This document shows positions 8,630 to 17,016 of a stretch of 64,000 nucleotides of DNA, one piece after another. The position numbers and the translations under genes are program-made. Source of the stretch: a virus; IMG/VR virus record IMGVR_UViG_3300028388_006015, positions 1 through 64,000 of that record. One strand, 5' to 3'. A model generated the notes under the pieces. That model did no database searches and was not told the origin of the DNA. It saw only the letters and a program-made list of their open reading frames with translations. How positions within the stretch are numbered: position 1 is the stretch's first letter; the number at the start of each line of letters is the position of its first letter.

Positions 8630-11600
8630 TTAAACTACAACATAATTGCAATCTTCACCTATCGAGTGAATGCAATTACAATTATTATATGTGTCATACT
8701 GTACTTTACCAAATAAAAGTAGGATTCGTCCTTCATTGCCCTTAATAGCAGAACGAACATCATCCCAAACATCAGGCCATGCTAGTATCGTTAATATTTC
8801 GTCATTAACTTGTAATGTGATAATGCCAAATTTGTCAGATCTTTTTGTTTTGCGCTGTTTAAATTCAACAATAACACCACCAACAATAGTGTTTCTGCCT
8901 ACAGAATCTTTTGATTGCAATTCATTCCAATCCATCCATGTATGTGAGTAATCACTAACAAACGCACTACTCTTGATTAATTCAAGAAAATCAATATGTC
9001 CTAAGCCGCACAATTCGCGCTGTTTCAATATCCACCAATATGGATACTGACGTCCCTCATCCTCTTTAAGATTGAAAATTTCAGGTTCGTAGCCGTAATC
9101 CATATAATAACGATAAAGAACATCCATTCTCTTTTCTGGACTCGTTACATCACACACGTCATCAAATGCTCCACAGTAAATAAGATTTTCAACGACACGC
9201 TTATTGACTTTGCGCTTCTCAACACAATCCAAGAAATCTGACAATCCAAAAAACTGTCCTCCATTAGCCTTTCTCGCATCAATTATATGTTGAGATGCTA
9301 CAGCACCAACATGCTTTATCTTATCAAAAGACCAATAGATATTATTGTGATCGTTTGTAAGGTATGTTGATTGAGACTTATTGATATCAGGTGGAAGAAC
9401 ATCAAAGTCCATATTGAGATGATTGATCTCAGATAGGTAATTAGGGATATCGTGATCTTTGGCAAATTGAAAGGCTGTTATCCAAAACTCAAGAGGGTAG
9501 TTTACTTTAAACCACTGTGAAATATAACCAGTTATCGCATAAGCTGCAGCATGAGATCTATTAAACCCATATCCTGCAAACACTTCCAACTTATTCCAAA
9601 TTTCCTCAGCCTCTTTTGCAGAACAATCATTCTTGATAGCACCCTTTATAAACTTGTCTTTGTACTCGTCCATAAGGTGCTGAATCTTCTTACCCATCGC
9701 CTTACGTACAGCATCAGCCTCACTTGCAGAAAAACCACCAAGAACGCGACATGCGCTCATAACTTGCTCTTGATATATATATAGACCGTATGTTGATTGT
9801 GTTACGCTTTTAAGCTTAAAATCATATTCCGGTTGCTCTTCGCCAAATTTACGTTTAACGTATTTAATATGAGCTCCTGTACCAATTGCACCAGGTCGAT
9901 ATAACGCGATCATTGCAATGAGATCTTCTATGTTCTGAGGCTTAACTTCAACAGAATATGACTTTAATCCTGCACTGCCAAAGTGAAAGTTATCCTCATT
10001 ATACCCTTTACTATACAGCTCATACACACGATTATCGTCAAGGGGAATGTTTTCGATATCTATTCTTTTGCCATGATTACGCTCAATAAGCTCGATAATG
10101 TTTTGAAACTTGTCTAATTGCTCAATGCCAAGAATGTCTTCTTTTAGAAAACCAGTTTTTTCTGTAAACTCTCCTTCCCATTCACTAATAAGCATGTTGC
10201 CTTCTTTTCTTAAAGGTACATACGTATATAAATCACTATCAATGTTATTGTGGTCTTTCTTGGGAACAATCAGAGTTGCACATGCATGAACGCCAACACT
10301 TTTAGGTTGATGAAGTAGATCTATAATGTCGTTAATGTATATGGCATTACTTTGCACAAATTCATACAACTGAGGCTTAGATTTCGCATTTGCAAATAAC
10401 AAGGATATCTCATTAGTTGCGCGTGAATCTTCATCGAGCATTTTAGTAAGTAACGAGCGATGTCCTGCATTAATAGATCGAATACGACCAATTTCTTGAA
10501 TCGCTGATTTGATCTGTAACGTCTGAACAGTTCCAACACTACACACATAATCAAAACCATACTTTTGTTGCATGTATGCTTTAACCTCTTCTCTTCGAGT
10601 GCCAGGAAAATCAGTGTCGATATCAGGCATAGATTTCTTAATACGAGCTTCATTGAGAAATCGCTCAAACAACAAATTGTATTTTATCGGGTCAATTTTG
10701 GTTATATTTAATAAATATGAAACAAGACAACCACCTGCACTTCCTCTACCAATTCCCGTTATTATGCCATTTTGTTTACACCACATAACCAGATCCCACA
10801 GTATAAGAAAATAATCAACAAACCCTCCTTGCTTAATAATGCGCACTTCTTCTTTGAGACGAGCAATGTATTTCGGCCAATCATCTTGATCAACCTTTTG
10901 GTACAGGCCCTCTTCGAGAATACTCTTAAACAACGTATCACGATCGCCATACTGCTGTAATTGCTGCTCGTCTAACTCATACTGTGGAAGATGGAGATTT
11001 TTAGTATCGACTAAGAAATTACACGCATCAACAATCAATTGTGTATTGATGCACATTTGCTTAAATGCCTTTTGAAAAGCAATATCGTCTGTTGCTAATT
11101 CTTGTGCTTGAACGAATAAATCGTCACAGTTCTTAAAGTATTGATCGTATGACGTTTGACTAAATTTTCCGCTTATACGACTTAGTGTTTGGCGAACACC
11201 ACTATTATGATGATTGCAATAGTATATGTCGTCACACCATATAAATTCAATACGCTCTTTATGGGCGTGGTAATTCTTTGTTAATGTTGTTAGGCGTAAA
11301 CGATCATAATCGTTATTCATAAAGCGCGTCAATGTAAATTGACCATAAAACATATCAAAACTACCAACACCCTGCACTATTGTATCAAAACTATGTTCGC
11401 GATCACTCATATTGATAATACACGCCAATCCTTTGCTGTATTGAGTGCTAAGATCTTGCCAATTAATGCTACGCACCTCATCATCTGTAATGTTAAGTTT
11501 ATGGCTAATCTTGAGAAGGTTTTGCCAACCATCTTCGTTAAGAGCATATACTTTAACACCATCAACATATTCATCAAAATCAACATCAACACTCATGCCA

Positions 11601-12097
11601 ATTATTGGCTTTATGTTGTGTTTAAGACATTGTAATTGAAAATCAACAACACCACGCAAAGTATGATGTTCTGCAATGCCAAGTGCACTAATTCCTAAAA
11701 ATTTTGCTTTGCGACAATAATCAGAATACTCTCCACTACCACTCAAGATCTCATACTTGCCATGAATAGCGAGTGGACTGTAATCTAAAACAATGCCTTG
11801 ATCTGAAACACCGATATATAAGAAATCATTAAACTGGGGATGAATATCGTCGCACGAATTATAGTAAAATCGCCTACCAAAGTGATAAACAAAAAAATGT
11901 GGATCGAACTTACGAGCCAAAATGATCTCCGAAGCACTAAGTGAAAGTTGAAAGTCATCGTTGATGAGAAACGACTTATCCTCTAGTAACAGAAAAGTGT
12001 GATCGGTTCCTTCAACACCAAACACTCTGCCATCTGCTGCTATTGGATAAATGCTAATCTTATTGTTATAACACCATTGATCGAACGCCTCACTCAT
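8630..12097 (-). CDS. dnaE: DNA polymerase III alpha subunit (DnaE type)
   Basis: 1155 aa, C-family replicative polymerase. The PHP domain starts only at about residue 112 ('HGKYEILSGSG', 'ALGIAEHHTLRG', 'IKPIIGMSVDV'), so there is an extra N-terminal domain of about 110 residues. Key PHP metal ligands are altered, suggesting no proofreading activity there. The catalytic palm has 'GIGRGSAGG' (450-456) and 'PDIDTDF' (491-497, paired aspartates). The finger/HhH region contains 'GYGFNRSHAAAYAITGY', and a C-terminal OB-fold begins near 'NTIVGGVIVEFKQRKT'. Proofreading could be supplied by the DnaQ-like exonuclease encoded at 22.7 kb. No clamp or clamp loader was recognised, so host subunits may be used. 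Confidence 0.95.
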   Translation of the reverse strand: MSEAFDQWCYNNKISIYPIAADGRVFGVEGTDHTFLLLEDKSFLINDDFQLSLSASEIILARKFDPHFFVYHFGRRFYYNSCDDIHPQFNDFLYIGVSDQGIVLDYSPLAIHGKYEILSGSGEYSDYCRKAKFLGISALGIAEHHTLRGVVDFQLQCLKHNIKPIIGMSVDVDFDEYVDGVKVYALNEDGWQNLLKISHKLNITDDEVRSINWQDLSTQYSKGLACIINMSDREHSFDTIVQGVGSFDMFYGQFTLTRFMNNDYDRLRLTTLTKNYHAHKERIEFIWCDDIYYCNHHNSGVRQTLSRISGKFSQTSYDQYFKNCDDLFVQAQELATDDIAFQKAFKQMCINTQLIVDACNFLVDTKNLHLPQYELDEQQLQQYGDRDTLFKSILEEGLYQKVDQDDWPKYIARLKEEVRIIKQGGFVDYFLILWDLVMWCKQNGIITGIGRGSAGGCLVSYLLNITKIDPIKYNLLFERFLNEARIKKSMPDIDTDFPGTRREEVKAYMQQKYGFDYVCSVGTVQTLQIKSAIQEIGRIRSINAGHRSLLTKMLDEDSRATNEISLLFANAKSKPQLYEFVQSNAIYINDIIDLLHQPKSVGVHACATLIVPKKDHNNIDSDLYTYVPLRKEGNMLISEWEGEFTEKTGFLKEDILGIEQLDKFQNIIELIERNHGKRIDIENIPLDDNRVYELYSKGYNEDNFHFGSAGLKSYSVEVKPQNIEDLIAMIALYRPGAIGTGAHIKYVKRKFGEEQPEYDFKLKSVTQSTYGLYIYQEQVMSACRVLGGFSASEADAVRKAMGKKIQHLMDEYKDKFIKGAIKNDCSAKEAEEIWNKLEVFAGYGFNRSHAAAYAITGYISQWFKVNYPLEFWITAFQFAKDHDIPNYLSEINHLNMDFDVLPPDINKSQSTYLTNDHNNIYWSFDKIKHVGAVASQHIIDARKANGGQFFGLSDFLDCVEKRKVNKRVVENLIYCGAFDDVCDVTSPEKRMDVLYRYYMDYGYEPEIFNLKEDEGRQYPYWWILKQRELCGLGHIDFLELIKSSAFVSDYSHTWMDWNELQSKDSVGRNTIVGGVIVEFKQRKTKRSDKFGIITLQVNDEILTILAWPDVWDDVRSAIKGNEGRILLLFGKVQYDTYNNCNCIHSIGEDCNYVVV

Positions 12098-12722
12098 AAT
12101 ATGATATATTTTTGTTGTGAAACCAATTAAGTAGCAACTGGGCCTTATATAAAGTAATGTGCTTTATGTAAGTTCCATATCTATTATTCTTGCCAAACTT
12201 ATATTGTGTTTTCTCAAAGTAAGATGGAACATTCTCATATAGGAATTTTTGAGAACGGAATAGTGGAAAATACATGCCAAACTCAAAATAATCTTGTAAT
12301 GTTGGTCGAAAATGCTTTAATCTAAGAATTGGCCTCGCATCGTATGTAATGATAACGCTTTTTGCTCGAAATTGCCATCCTAAATCTTCTACATCGAAAG
12401 GTGGGTATAAAAAGAGGTTGTTTTTAAGTTTTTCTCTAATGCCTGGAAATTCTTTCACGTAAAATCTTCCACTATATTCAGCGTCAGAAGACATACGTTT
12501 CTTCTGAGAAACATTTGTCCATTTCGACAACCAATAGTAAAAGTCCAATTTCAATCGAATTCCCTCAAGAGGAGCCAATATTTCACAGTATTCAATAAGT
12601 TGACAATCTCTAGGATACAATACACCAACTTCATTTTCAACACGATCACGCATAAGTCTTCGCGCTTTTGTTGGCGTGTCAACCTCGTCCGTTTGACATA
12701 GTGCGTAAATAATTTCTATCAT
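12090..12722 (-). CDS. Protein of unknown function upstream of dnaE
   Basis: 210 aa, overlapping the dnaE start by 8 nt, which points to translational coupling with the polymerase. It is rich in aromatic residues ('KLDFYYWLSKW', 'YFEFGMYFPLFRSQKFLY') and basic residues. No signature loop, Cys/His cluster or acidic active site is apparent. The coupling makes a polymerase accessory role a reasonable guess, but nothing in the residues proves it. It starts about 20 nt after a strong terminator-like hairpin, so its own promoter may lie within or before that hairpin. Confidence 0.5.
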   Translation of the reverse strand: MIEIIYALCQTDEVDTPTKARRLMRDRVENEVGVLYPRDCQLIEYCEILAPLEGIRLKLDFYYWLSKWTNVSQKKRMSSDAEYSGRFYVKEFPGIREKLKNNLFLYPPFDVEDLGWQFRAKSVIITYDARPILRLKHFRPTLQDYFEFGMYFPLFRSQKFLYENVPSYFEKTQYKFGKNNRYGTYIKHITLYKAQLLLNWFHNKNISYYE

Positions 12723-12733
12723 TGTATAGTATA

Positions 12734-12769
12734 GTTAGAAAGGGGCAACTTACAATAATAAGTTGCCCC
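12734..12769 (-). terminator. Strong hairpin terminator after the histone-H1-like gene
   Basis: GGGGCAACTTA (12742-12752) and TAAGTTGCCCC (12759-12769) form a perfect 11-bp stem with a 6-nt loop. On the minus-strand RNA it is followed by UUUCUAAC. It is one of the clearest intrinsic-terminator-like structures in the window. It separates the lysine-rich DNA-binding protein gene from the dnaE unit. Confidence 0.8.
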
Positions 12770-12799
12770 ACAAAAACTGTCTGAAAACAAAAAAGAGAA

Positions 12800-13630
12800 C
12801 TACTTATCTGCATCTTCTTTCTCGGCTGTTTGACCAGATGCTTTTTTCGCCTCTATTACCAGCTGATACTTAGAGATTACAGAATACACGAAGCTGTAGT
12901 GAGAACCAACCATACGAGCAATTTGTGCTTTGGGATATCCCAAATCAAACAAACGCCGCATACGTTCGGACTTCTTGAGCTGAGGATCTTCAATGATGCG
13001 CTGAGCGTCTTTGGTCATTGGCTTTTCCACAACCTGACGGCCACGGGCCTTACTACCTTCACTGTCATCTTTCTTCTTGGAAGTTGTCTTCTTGACAGAA
13101 GCTTTTTTAGCTGCTTTGGTCGTAGACTCTTTTTTTGCAGGTGCCTTCTTTGTCGTTGATTTCTTGGCGGTAGGCGTCTTAGCTGCCGGTTTTTTCTTAG
13201 CAGTAGTCTTTTTTGCAGCGCCTTTTTTAGCGGGTGCTTTTTTTGCAGTGCCAATAATGTCGTCCAAAGCACTTTGTGCATCTGCTGCAGAAACAACACC
13301 TTCGTACTTATCAACGAGGTCGTCGTATTCTACTGTTTCGACAGTGCGCGAAAGATCGGTGCCTTCAGGAAGATTGTCAACGATTGTTTGCAGTTCGCCT
13401 TTAAAGCCGTCAAGTGTCAACGACTGTTCACTTTTTTGTTCGGAAGGTTGGTTGCTTTCAGGCTCTTGCTTAACGGGCTGTTCTTGTTCGGGTTGAGCGT
13501 CTTCTGAGAGCGATTCCATCAACAGAGTGCGCAACTCTTCGGCCTTTTGGCCGTTGAACTTAATTCCCACCTCTTTTGCCATCCTGATCAAGGCAGGGTA
13601 CTTTGCATTTTGAATTTCTGCTTTAGTCAT
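12800..13630 (-). CDS. Histone-H1-like lysine/alanine-rich protein with terminal DNA-binding motifs
   Basis: 276 aa with three parts. Residues 1-45 form a helix-extended-helix (SAP/Rho_N-like) motif ('YPALIRMAKEVGIKFN', 'AEELRTLLMESL'). After an acidic linker, residues about 128-200 are tandem AKKAPAKK/TTAKK repeats like eukaryotic or Bacteroidota H1-type tails. The C-terminal part ('MRRLFDLGYPKAQIARMVG', then 'YSFVYSVISKY') is a helix-turn-helix. This architecture suggests a DNA-compacting or genome-organising protein able to recognise sequence. It has its own possible promoter and a strong hairpin after it, consistent with high expression. Family identity is inferred from composition and motifs. 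Confidence 0.7.
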   Translation of the reverse strand: MTKAEIQNAKYPALIRMAKEVGIKFNGQKAEELRTLLMESLSEDAQPEQEQPVKQEPESNQPSEQKSEQSLTLDGFKGELQTIVDNLPEGTDLSRTVETVEYDDLVDKYEGVVSAADAQSALDDIIGTAKKAPAKKGAAKKTTAKKKPAAKTPTAKKSTTKKAPAKKESTTKAAKKASVKKTTSKKKDDSEGSKARGRQVVEKPMTKDAQRIIEDPQLKKSERMRRLFDLGYPKAQIARMVGSHYSFVYSVISKYQLVIEAKKASGQTAEKEDADK

Positions 13631-13677
13631 GCTATTTGCATTGTTTTTTTGTTAAAAAATATGATGAGCGAAAAATA

Positions 13678-13684
13678 CAAAGTA
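13678..13684 (-). promoter_or_regulatory. Possible -7 promoter element before the histone-like gene
   Basis: Minus-strand TACTTTG, in the same AAAATACTTTG-TATT context as upstream of ruvC, 48 nt before the ATG. It lies in the 88-bp gap after dpdA, the largest gap in this part of the genome. No well-spaced TTG -33 element is clear. Confidence 0.3.
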
Positions 13685-13718
13685 TTTTTTTGACTATCAA
13701 CTAAATACTTACAACTTT

Positions 13719-14561
13719 TTAATCCAGGGACGTGTTCTGGAGAATTTTTTGTATCCACTTGATATTCTTCTTAACGTTACTTTCAAAATGCAAGTCTGGT
13801 TGAGCTGCGTAAAAGTCGACCTCACGAGCAATTTTGCCATTAACTAAGCCTCTCGCACTGTTGTCAAATGTAATACCATTATATGCATGCCATATCGCAG
13901 TACTAGAGTCGTTGCTATATGCAAGGCGCAACTTTTTCATTAATAATAATTCTCTAGGGTCACCACATCCTAAAAAGTGATGACGTGCATTAACGACTGT
14001 AAGATGGTTTTGTTGAAGATGAATCGTAGCAAATGTGCGATTTAGTGAAATATCTTTAGTTCCAGTTAATGATTGAAATGCATTAGGAATACCAAGAATA
14101 CTCATCCCGACCCACCAAAGGCGAAAATCGTTAGTAGAGGCTGCCTGTTGATACAATATACTTTTGTAACACATAATCCATCCTCTCCAGTCCCCTATTT
14201 CAGATTGAGGTACGCCCATTAAAGCAACACTATCAGGAAGATTATGTTCTTTCCATACCAGCGCGTCAGAAAATGCTTCTGCTGTCTTCTGCCAATTATC
14301 TCCCGGATAGTCTGGAGCTACAATAACATTTGGTATGATCGCTGCTTTTTCAAGCTTAGCCCATATATGTTCAAGGCTCATTGGAGAACCATTTTCAAAA
14401 GCACCATTATCAACAATAATGAAATCACCTCTTTCACTCTTATCGCGATAAAAGTCGCAATATTTCTTATTGTCAAGAAGATGTGCGAGTAATAAGTGAA
14501 AATCACTGTTTTGAGGTACGTAATCTAATAATGGAATTGGAGCAATATATGCATGCTTCAT
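13719..14561 (-). CDS. dpdA: DpdA-like DNA 7-deazaguanine transglycosylase
   Basis: 280 aa, related to tRNA-guanine transglycosylases. Visible family marks: 'IVDNGAFENG' (Asp51 region), 'VIVAPDYPGD' (candidate catalytic Asp), 'HHFLGCGDPRELLL' (194-206, the TGT glycine loop) and 'AYNGITFDNSARG'. It lacks the zinc-binding C-terminal region of tRNA TGT and is short, like phage DpdA proteins. The family exchanges guanine in DNA for a 7-deazaguanine base made by the que genes, protecting phage DNA from restriction. It is the last gene of the queD-queE-folE run and overlaps the P-loop kinase gene by 4 nt. Confidence 0.8.
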   Translation of the reverse strand: MKHAYIAPIPLLDYVPQNSDFHLLLAHLLDNKKYCDFYRDKSERGDFIIVDNGAFENGSPMSLEHIWAKLEKAAIIPNVIVAPDYPGDNWQKTAEAFSDALVWKEHNLPDSVALMGVPQSEIGDWRGWIMCYKSILYQQAASTNDFRLWWVGMSILGIPNAFQSLTGTKDISLNRTFATIHLQQNHLTVVNARHHFLGCGDPRELLLMKKLRLAYSNDSSTAIWHAYNGITFDNSARGLVNGKIAREVDFYAAQPDLHFESNVKKNIKWIQKILQNTSLD

Positions 14562-15049
14562 TGTGATTGCATTTTATTGATAATGAATTGTTTTACTTTA
14601 GTCAAACCAAGCTCATTGTCTCTTTCGTTCGCCTTATCAAAATTCTCAATAGACGTCTGTCCGTTCTTATCACTCTGTTGACGAAATCGCTCATATCGCT
14701 CTTCATAAGGAGCCTCTATCCATATATATGTGCAATTTGGTAAGTCTTGAATCAAAGACAGTTGTCTTGGTCCAATAACTAATACAAGAATATTAATGTT
14801 AAGCGATATAGACTGATCGTAAAAATCTGCAACGCGATTGTGAATGGTTTGTTTAATCGCCTGTTCGAGATGAGCACTATCTTGAAGATCTGAACGCTTA
14901 TCGGAGTTCAGAAGATTTCTTACAATCATTGAAATCTCAATAATGCCAATGAAATCGTATACTCCGTTAAGGCTCTGTTCTGCTATTGTTGCGGCAAGTG
15001 TGCTTTTTCCACTACACAACTTACCGGCTATTACCATTGTTGCTATCAT
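14558..15049 (-). CDS. P-loop nucleoside/nucleotide kinase-like protein
   Basis: 163 aa from ATG 15049, which overlaps the stop of the preceding gene (TAATG). A longer frame to 15100 would overlap that gene more. Walker A is 'GKLCSGKST' (9-17), a probable Walker B/strand is 'INILVLVIGPRQLSLI', and an LID-like region is 'EAPYEERYERFRQQSD'. This matches the adenylate/thymidylate/deoxynucleoside monophosphate kinase superfamily. In most phages it would phosphorylate dNMPs. Its placement directly before dpdA, with coupled translation, raises a possible role in deazaguanine modification or in precursor supply. Confidence 0.7.
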   Translation of the reverse strand: MIATMVIAGKLCSGKSTLAATIAEQSLNGVYDFIGIIEISMIVRNLLNSDKRSDLQDSAHLEQAIKQTIHNRVADFYDQSISLNINILVLVIGPRQLSLIQDLPNCTYIWIEAPYEERYERFRQQSDKNGQTSIENFDKANERDNELGLTKVKQFIINKMQSQ

Positions 15050-15399
15050 TACTGTCTCATTACTTTTGCGCCATTTTCTCCGTCCTCGAGTACAGTGCAA
15101 GATTCTAAATTAAAATCCTTGACCAGCAAACGAGCAATCATCTCGCAACTCATATTGCCAAAGTCCAACATTGCATATGTTGGCGACATATATGTTATTT
15201 CAAGATAGTCACGCACTGCACGTTTAAATAGAATAATCTCGATGTCTCGATCGTCATGCGTCACGCTCTTTTCGCACGTAATGTGAAATATATGACGATG
15301 AGGGTATTCAAGAAACTGAACTGTGACATCAAACTGACCTGCGTCCGGCCAACAATGAATTCCTTCTACCTGAAGATTGATAATTATGTTAACTCTCAT
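15049..15399 (-). CDS. Conserved protein in the deazaguanine cluster, possible tunnelling-fold relative
   Basis: 116 aa, not firmly recognised. It has a strongly patterned core: 'FLEYPHRHIFHITCEKSV', 'HDDRDIEIILFKRAV', 'LDFGNMSCEMIARLL', 'VLEDGENGA'. The His-rich 'HRHIFHI' strand followed by a long helix and the C-terminal Glu-Asp-Gly-Glu-Asn are reminiscent of small T-fold (QueD/PTPS-like) enzymes, but this is only a resemblance. Genes overlap on both sides (TAATG with the kinase, ATGA with the dUTPase-family gene). Position inside queD-queE-folE-dpdA makes a role in base synthesis or tailoring plausible. Confidence 0.5.
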   Translation of the reverse strand: MRVNIIINLQVEGIHCWPDAGQFDVTVQFLEYPHRHIFHITCEKSVTHDDRDIEIILFKRAVRDYLEITYMSPTYAMLDFGNMSCEMIARLLVKDFNLESCTVLEDGENGAKVMRQ

Positions 15400-16061
15400 G
15401 CTTTGCGTTGTTTGTCGTTTTGATAGGAAGATCCCTTAGATTCGTTACCGTATAAGTCTCCATCCTGAACAGGATTAACTGAATGAGCGAGAATTTGACC
15501 GAGACGAGCATCTTTTTGAATGATCACACTTCCATTTAACACATGAAACACAGTGCCCATTTGTTCAGTCTCGAATCCTGGATCGAATACTGCAGAAACG
15601 AGAAGACATGAACCGCGCAACATCGTTGATCTATGACGAATTTCAAGCCATGTGTCTGCAGGAATCTGACAGCCTTCATTGAATGTAATGTGATAAGAAC
15701 CAGGTTTCAATCTCCAACAAATACCATACTCGTCATGCATAAAAGTAGCACATTCGCGAAGAGGACGAAGATACTTTTTCTCAAAGCCAACAACAAGTTC
15801 AATATCTTCTCCATCAGCGGCAGTAAAAACTTCCTGTTCTATTTTAGCAACAGTAAGATCAATACCAACTTGTTGAATTTGTTTGTCGAGACGAGAAACA
15901 ATATCAACAAAGTCTTTGCGGTCTTGATCGGTCATGTCTTCTTTGAGAAGAAGTTGAGGAAGGTTGGTAATGATGCCACTTTCGTATAGATCGCGACCAT
16001 TCATCGTTGTTAATGGATAGTTAACAGCGGAATACGGAAAAATATCTTGCAAATGAATCAT
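15396..16061 (-). CDS. dCTP deaminase / dUTPase family enzyme
   Basis: 221 aa. Trimeric dUTPase/dCTP-deaminase motifs appear in order: 'QVGIDLTV' (65-71), 'LKPGSYHITFNEGCQIPAD', 'IRHRSTMLRG' (the RSS-like motif, 141-150), 'AVFDPGFE' (the D-x-G-(W/F) motif) and 'ARLGQILAHS'; the C-terminus 'GNESKGSSYQ' resembles the flexible arm. The N-terminal 60 residues are an additional segment. It would lower dUTP or convert dCTP to dUTP/dUMP for dTTP synthesis. I cannot tell deaminase from pure dUTPase by eye because the diagnostic Glu is not obvious. It lies between folE and the kinase. Confidence 0.75.
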   Translation of the reverse strand: MIHLQDIFPYSAVNYPLTTMNGRDLYESGIITNLPQLLLKEDMTDQDRKDFVDIVSRLDKQIQQVGIDLTVAKIEQEVFTAADGEDIELVVGFEKKYLRPLRECATFMHDEYGICWRLKPGSYHITFNEGCQIPADTWLEIRHRSTMLRGSCLLVSAVFDPGFETEQMGTVFHVLNGSVIIQKDARLGQILAHSVNPVQDGDLYGNESKGSSYQNDKQRKA

Positions 16062-16093
16062 AAGATTGTGGTTTTTGCTAAAATTAATACTTT

Positions 16094-16738
16094 TTATAAT
16101 GATTTGCTAATCAAACTGAAGAATTCAACTCTCGTACCAACTTCGTTTGTGTGAAAGTACCCTGAAAGCTGTGACGTGCGCATCAAACTGTCGTGACGAA
16201 CACCTCTACAACCAACACATTGATGTTTGGCTTCAATAACTACAGCAACTCCTCTGTTGCCTGTACACTTTTTATTTACAAAATCGTGCACTTGTTTCGT
16301 TAACGATTCTTGAACATTGGGCCTACGAGCAAACCAATCAACGATGCGATTGAGTTTAGAGAGACCAACCATACGATCGTCCACATTTTTGCCAGGAATA
16401 TATGCTACATGAGCTACACCAATAAATGGCAAATTGTGATGAGCACACATACTGTGAACAGGAATATTGCATTGAATAATCTGACCAGTGTATCGCTCTT
16501 CGTTAGGGAATGCTGTAATTTTAGGCTCTTGTGAAAAACATCCCACTGCAAGATCATTAAACCACGCTTTTGCTACACGTAATGGTGTGTCTCGCATATG
16601 TGGATCGTATTGCCAATCAAAACCCAAAGCAGTTAAGAATTTACCATAGTGTTTTGCAGCCAAATGTGTGCGAGTTTCTATTTCAGCTTCAGTCAAAGGA
16701 TTGTTTTGATTGTGATAAATCTTTCTATCTAAGCTCAT
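16094..16738 (-). CDS. folE: GTP cyclohydrolase I (FolE type)
   Basis: 214 aa from ATG 16738; the longer frame to 16825 overlaps the preceding gene and is rejected. Zinc ligands are in 'HSMCAHHNLPFIG' (Cys98, His101) and 'HQCVGCRGV' (Cys174/Cys177). The active-site helix is 'GLSKLNRIVDWFARRP', and 'RHDSLMRTS' ends the core. It converts GTP to dihydroneopterin triphosphate, the first step towards 7-deazaguanines. With QueD and QueE in the same run it supplies the modified base for DpdA rather than folate. The length matches bacterial type IA enzymes (about 200-220 aa). Confidence 0.93.
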   Translation of the reverse strand: MSLDRKIYHNQNNPLTEAEIETRTHLAAKHYGKFLTALGFDWQYDPHMRDTPLRVAKAWFNDLAVGCFSQEPKITAFPNEERYTGQIIQCNIPVHSMCAHHNLPFIGVAHVAYIPGKNVDDRMVGLSKLNRIVDWFARRPNVQESLTKQVHDFVNKKCTGNRGVAVVIEAKHQCVGCRGVRHDSLMRTSQLSGYFHTNEVGTRVEFFSLISKSL

Positions 16739-16752
16739 AAGACTTTTTTTTG

Positions 16753-17016
16753 TTAATGATAAGGTTGACAGTAAGTTATTGTAATTTGTTCTCGATAATT
16801 CGCGTAATATTCTTTTATTGCACACAATTCGTGAATAATCTCCTGTTCAGAAGGCATTTGTGGAAAGAATAATTGCTCCTGATGCTCTCTAGGAAGAGGG
16901 AGCATATTGATTTGCAACTTGATTAAAAATTTGCAATTGTGATGGGTGTTACCTTCATCTTCCGGATTAATATCGGAATATCCCAAATGCCTTTTATAGA
17001 GTTCTTCTTTACTCAC
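16753..17016 (-). CDS. Small protein of unknown function between queE and folE
   Basis: 87 aa, overlapping the queE stop by 4 nt (ATGA), so probably translated by coupling. The N-terminus 'YKRHLGYSDINPEDEGN' is followed by 'HHNCKFLIKLQI' and a Pro/Gln-rich middle. The C-terminal 'CAIKEYYANYREQI' is helical. A single cysteine pair is too far apart for an obvious zinc site. Its only clue to function is its position inside the deazaguanine cluster. Confidence 0.5.
   Translation of the reverse strand: MSKEELYKRHLGYSDINPEDEGNTHHNCKFLIKLQINMLPLPREHQEQLFFPQMPSEQEIIHELCAIKEYYANYREQITITYCQPYH

Noticed and set aside
13077-13496. Plus-strand frame with hydrophobic Phe/Ala/Val repeats that look like membrane helices
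   Set aside because: It is the antisense of the AAK/TTAKK repeats of the histone-like protein; the hydrophobic pattern is a codon artefact.
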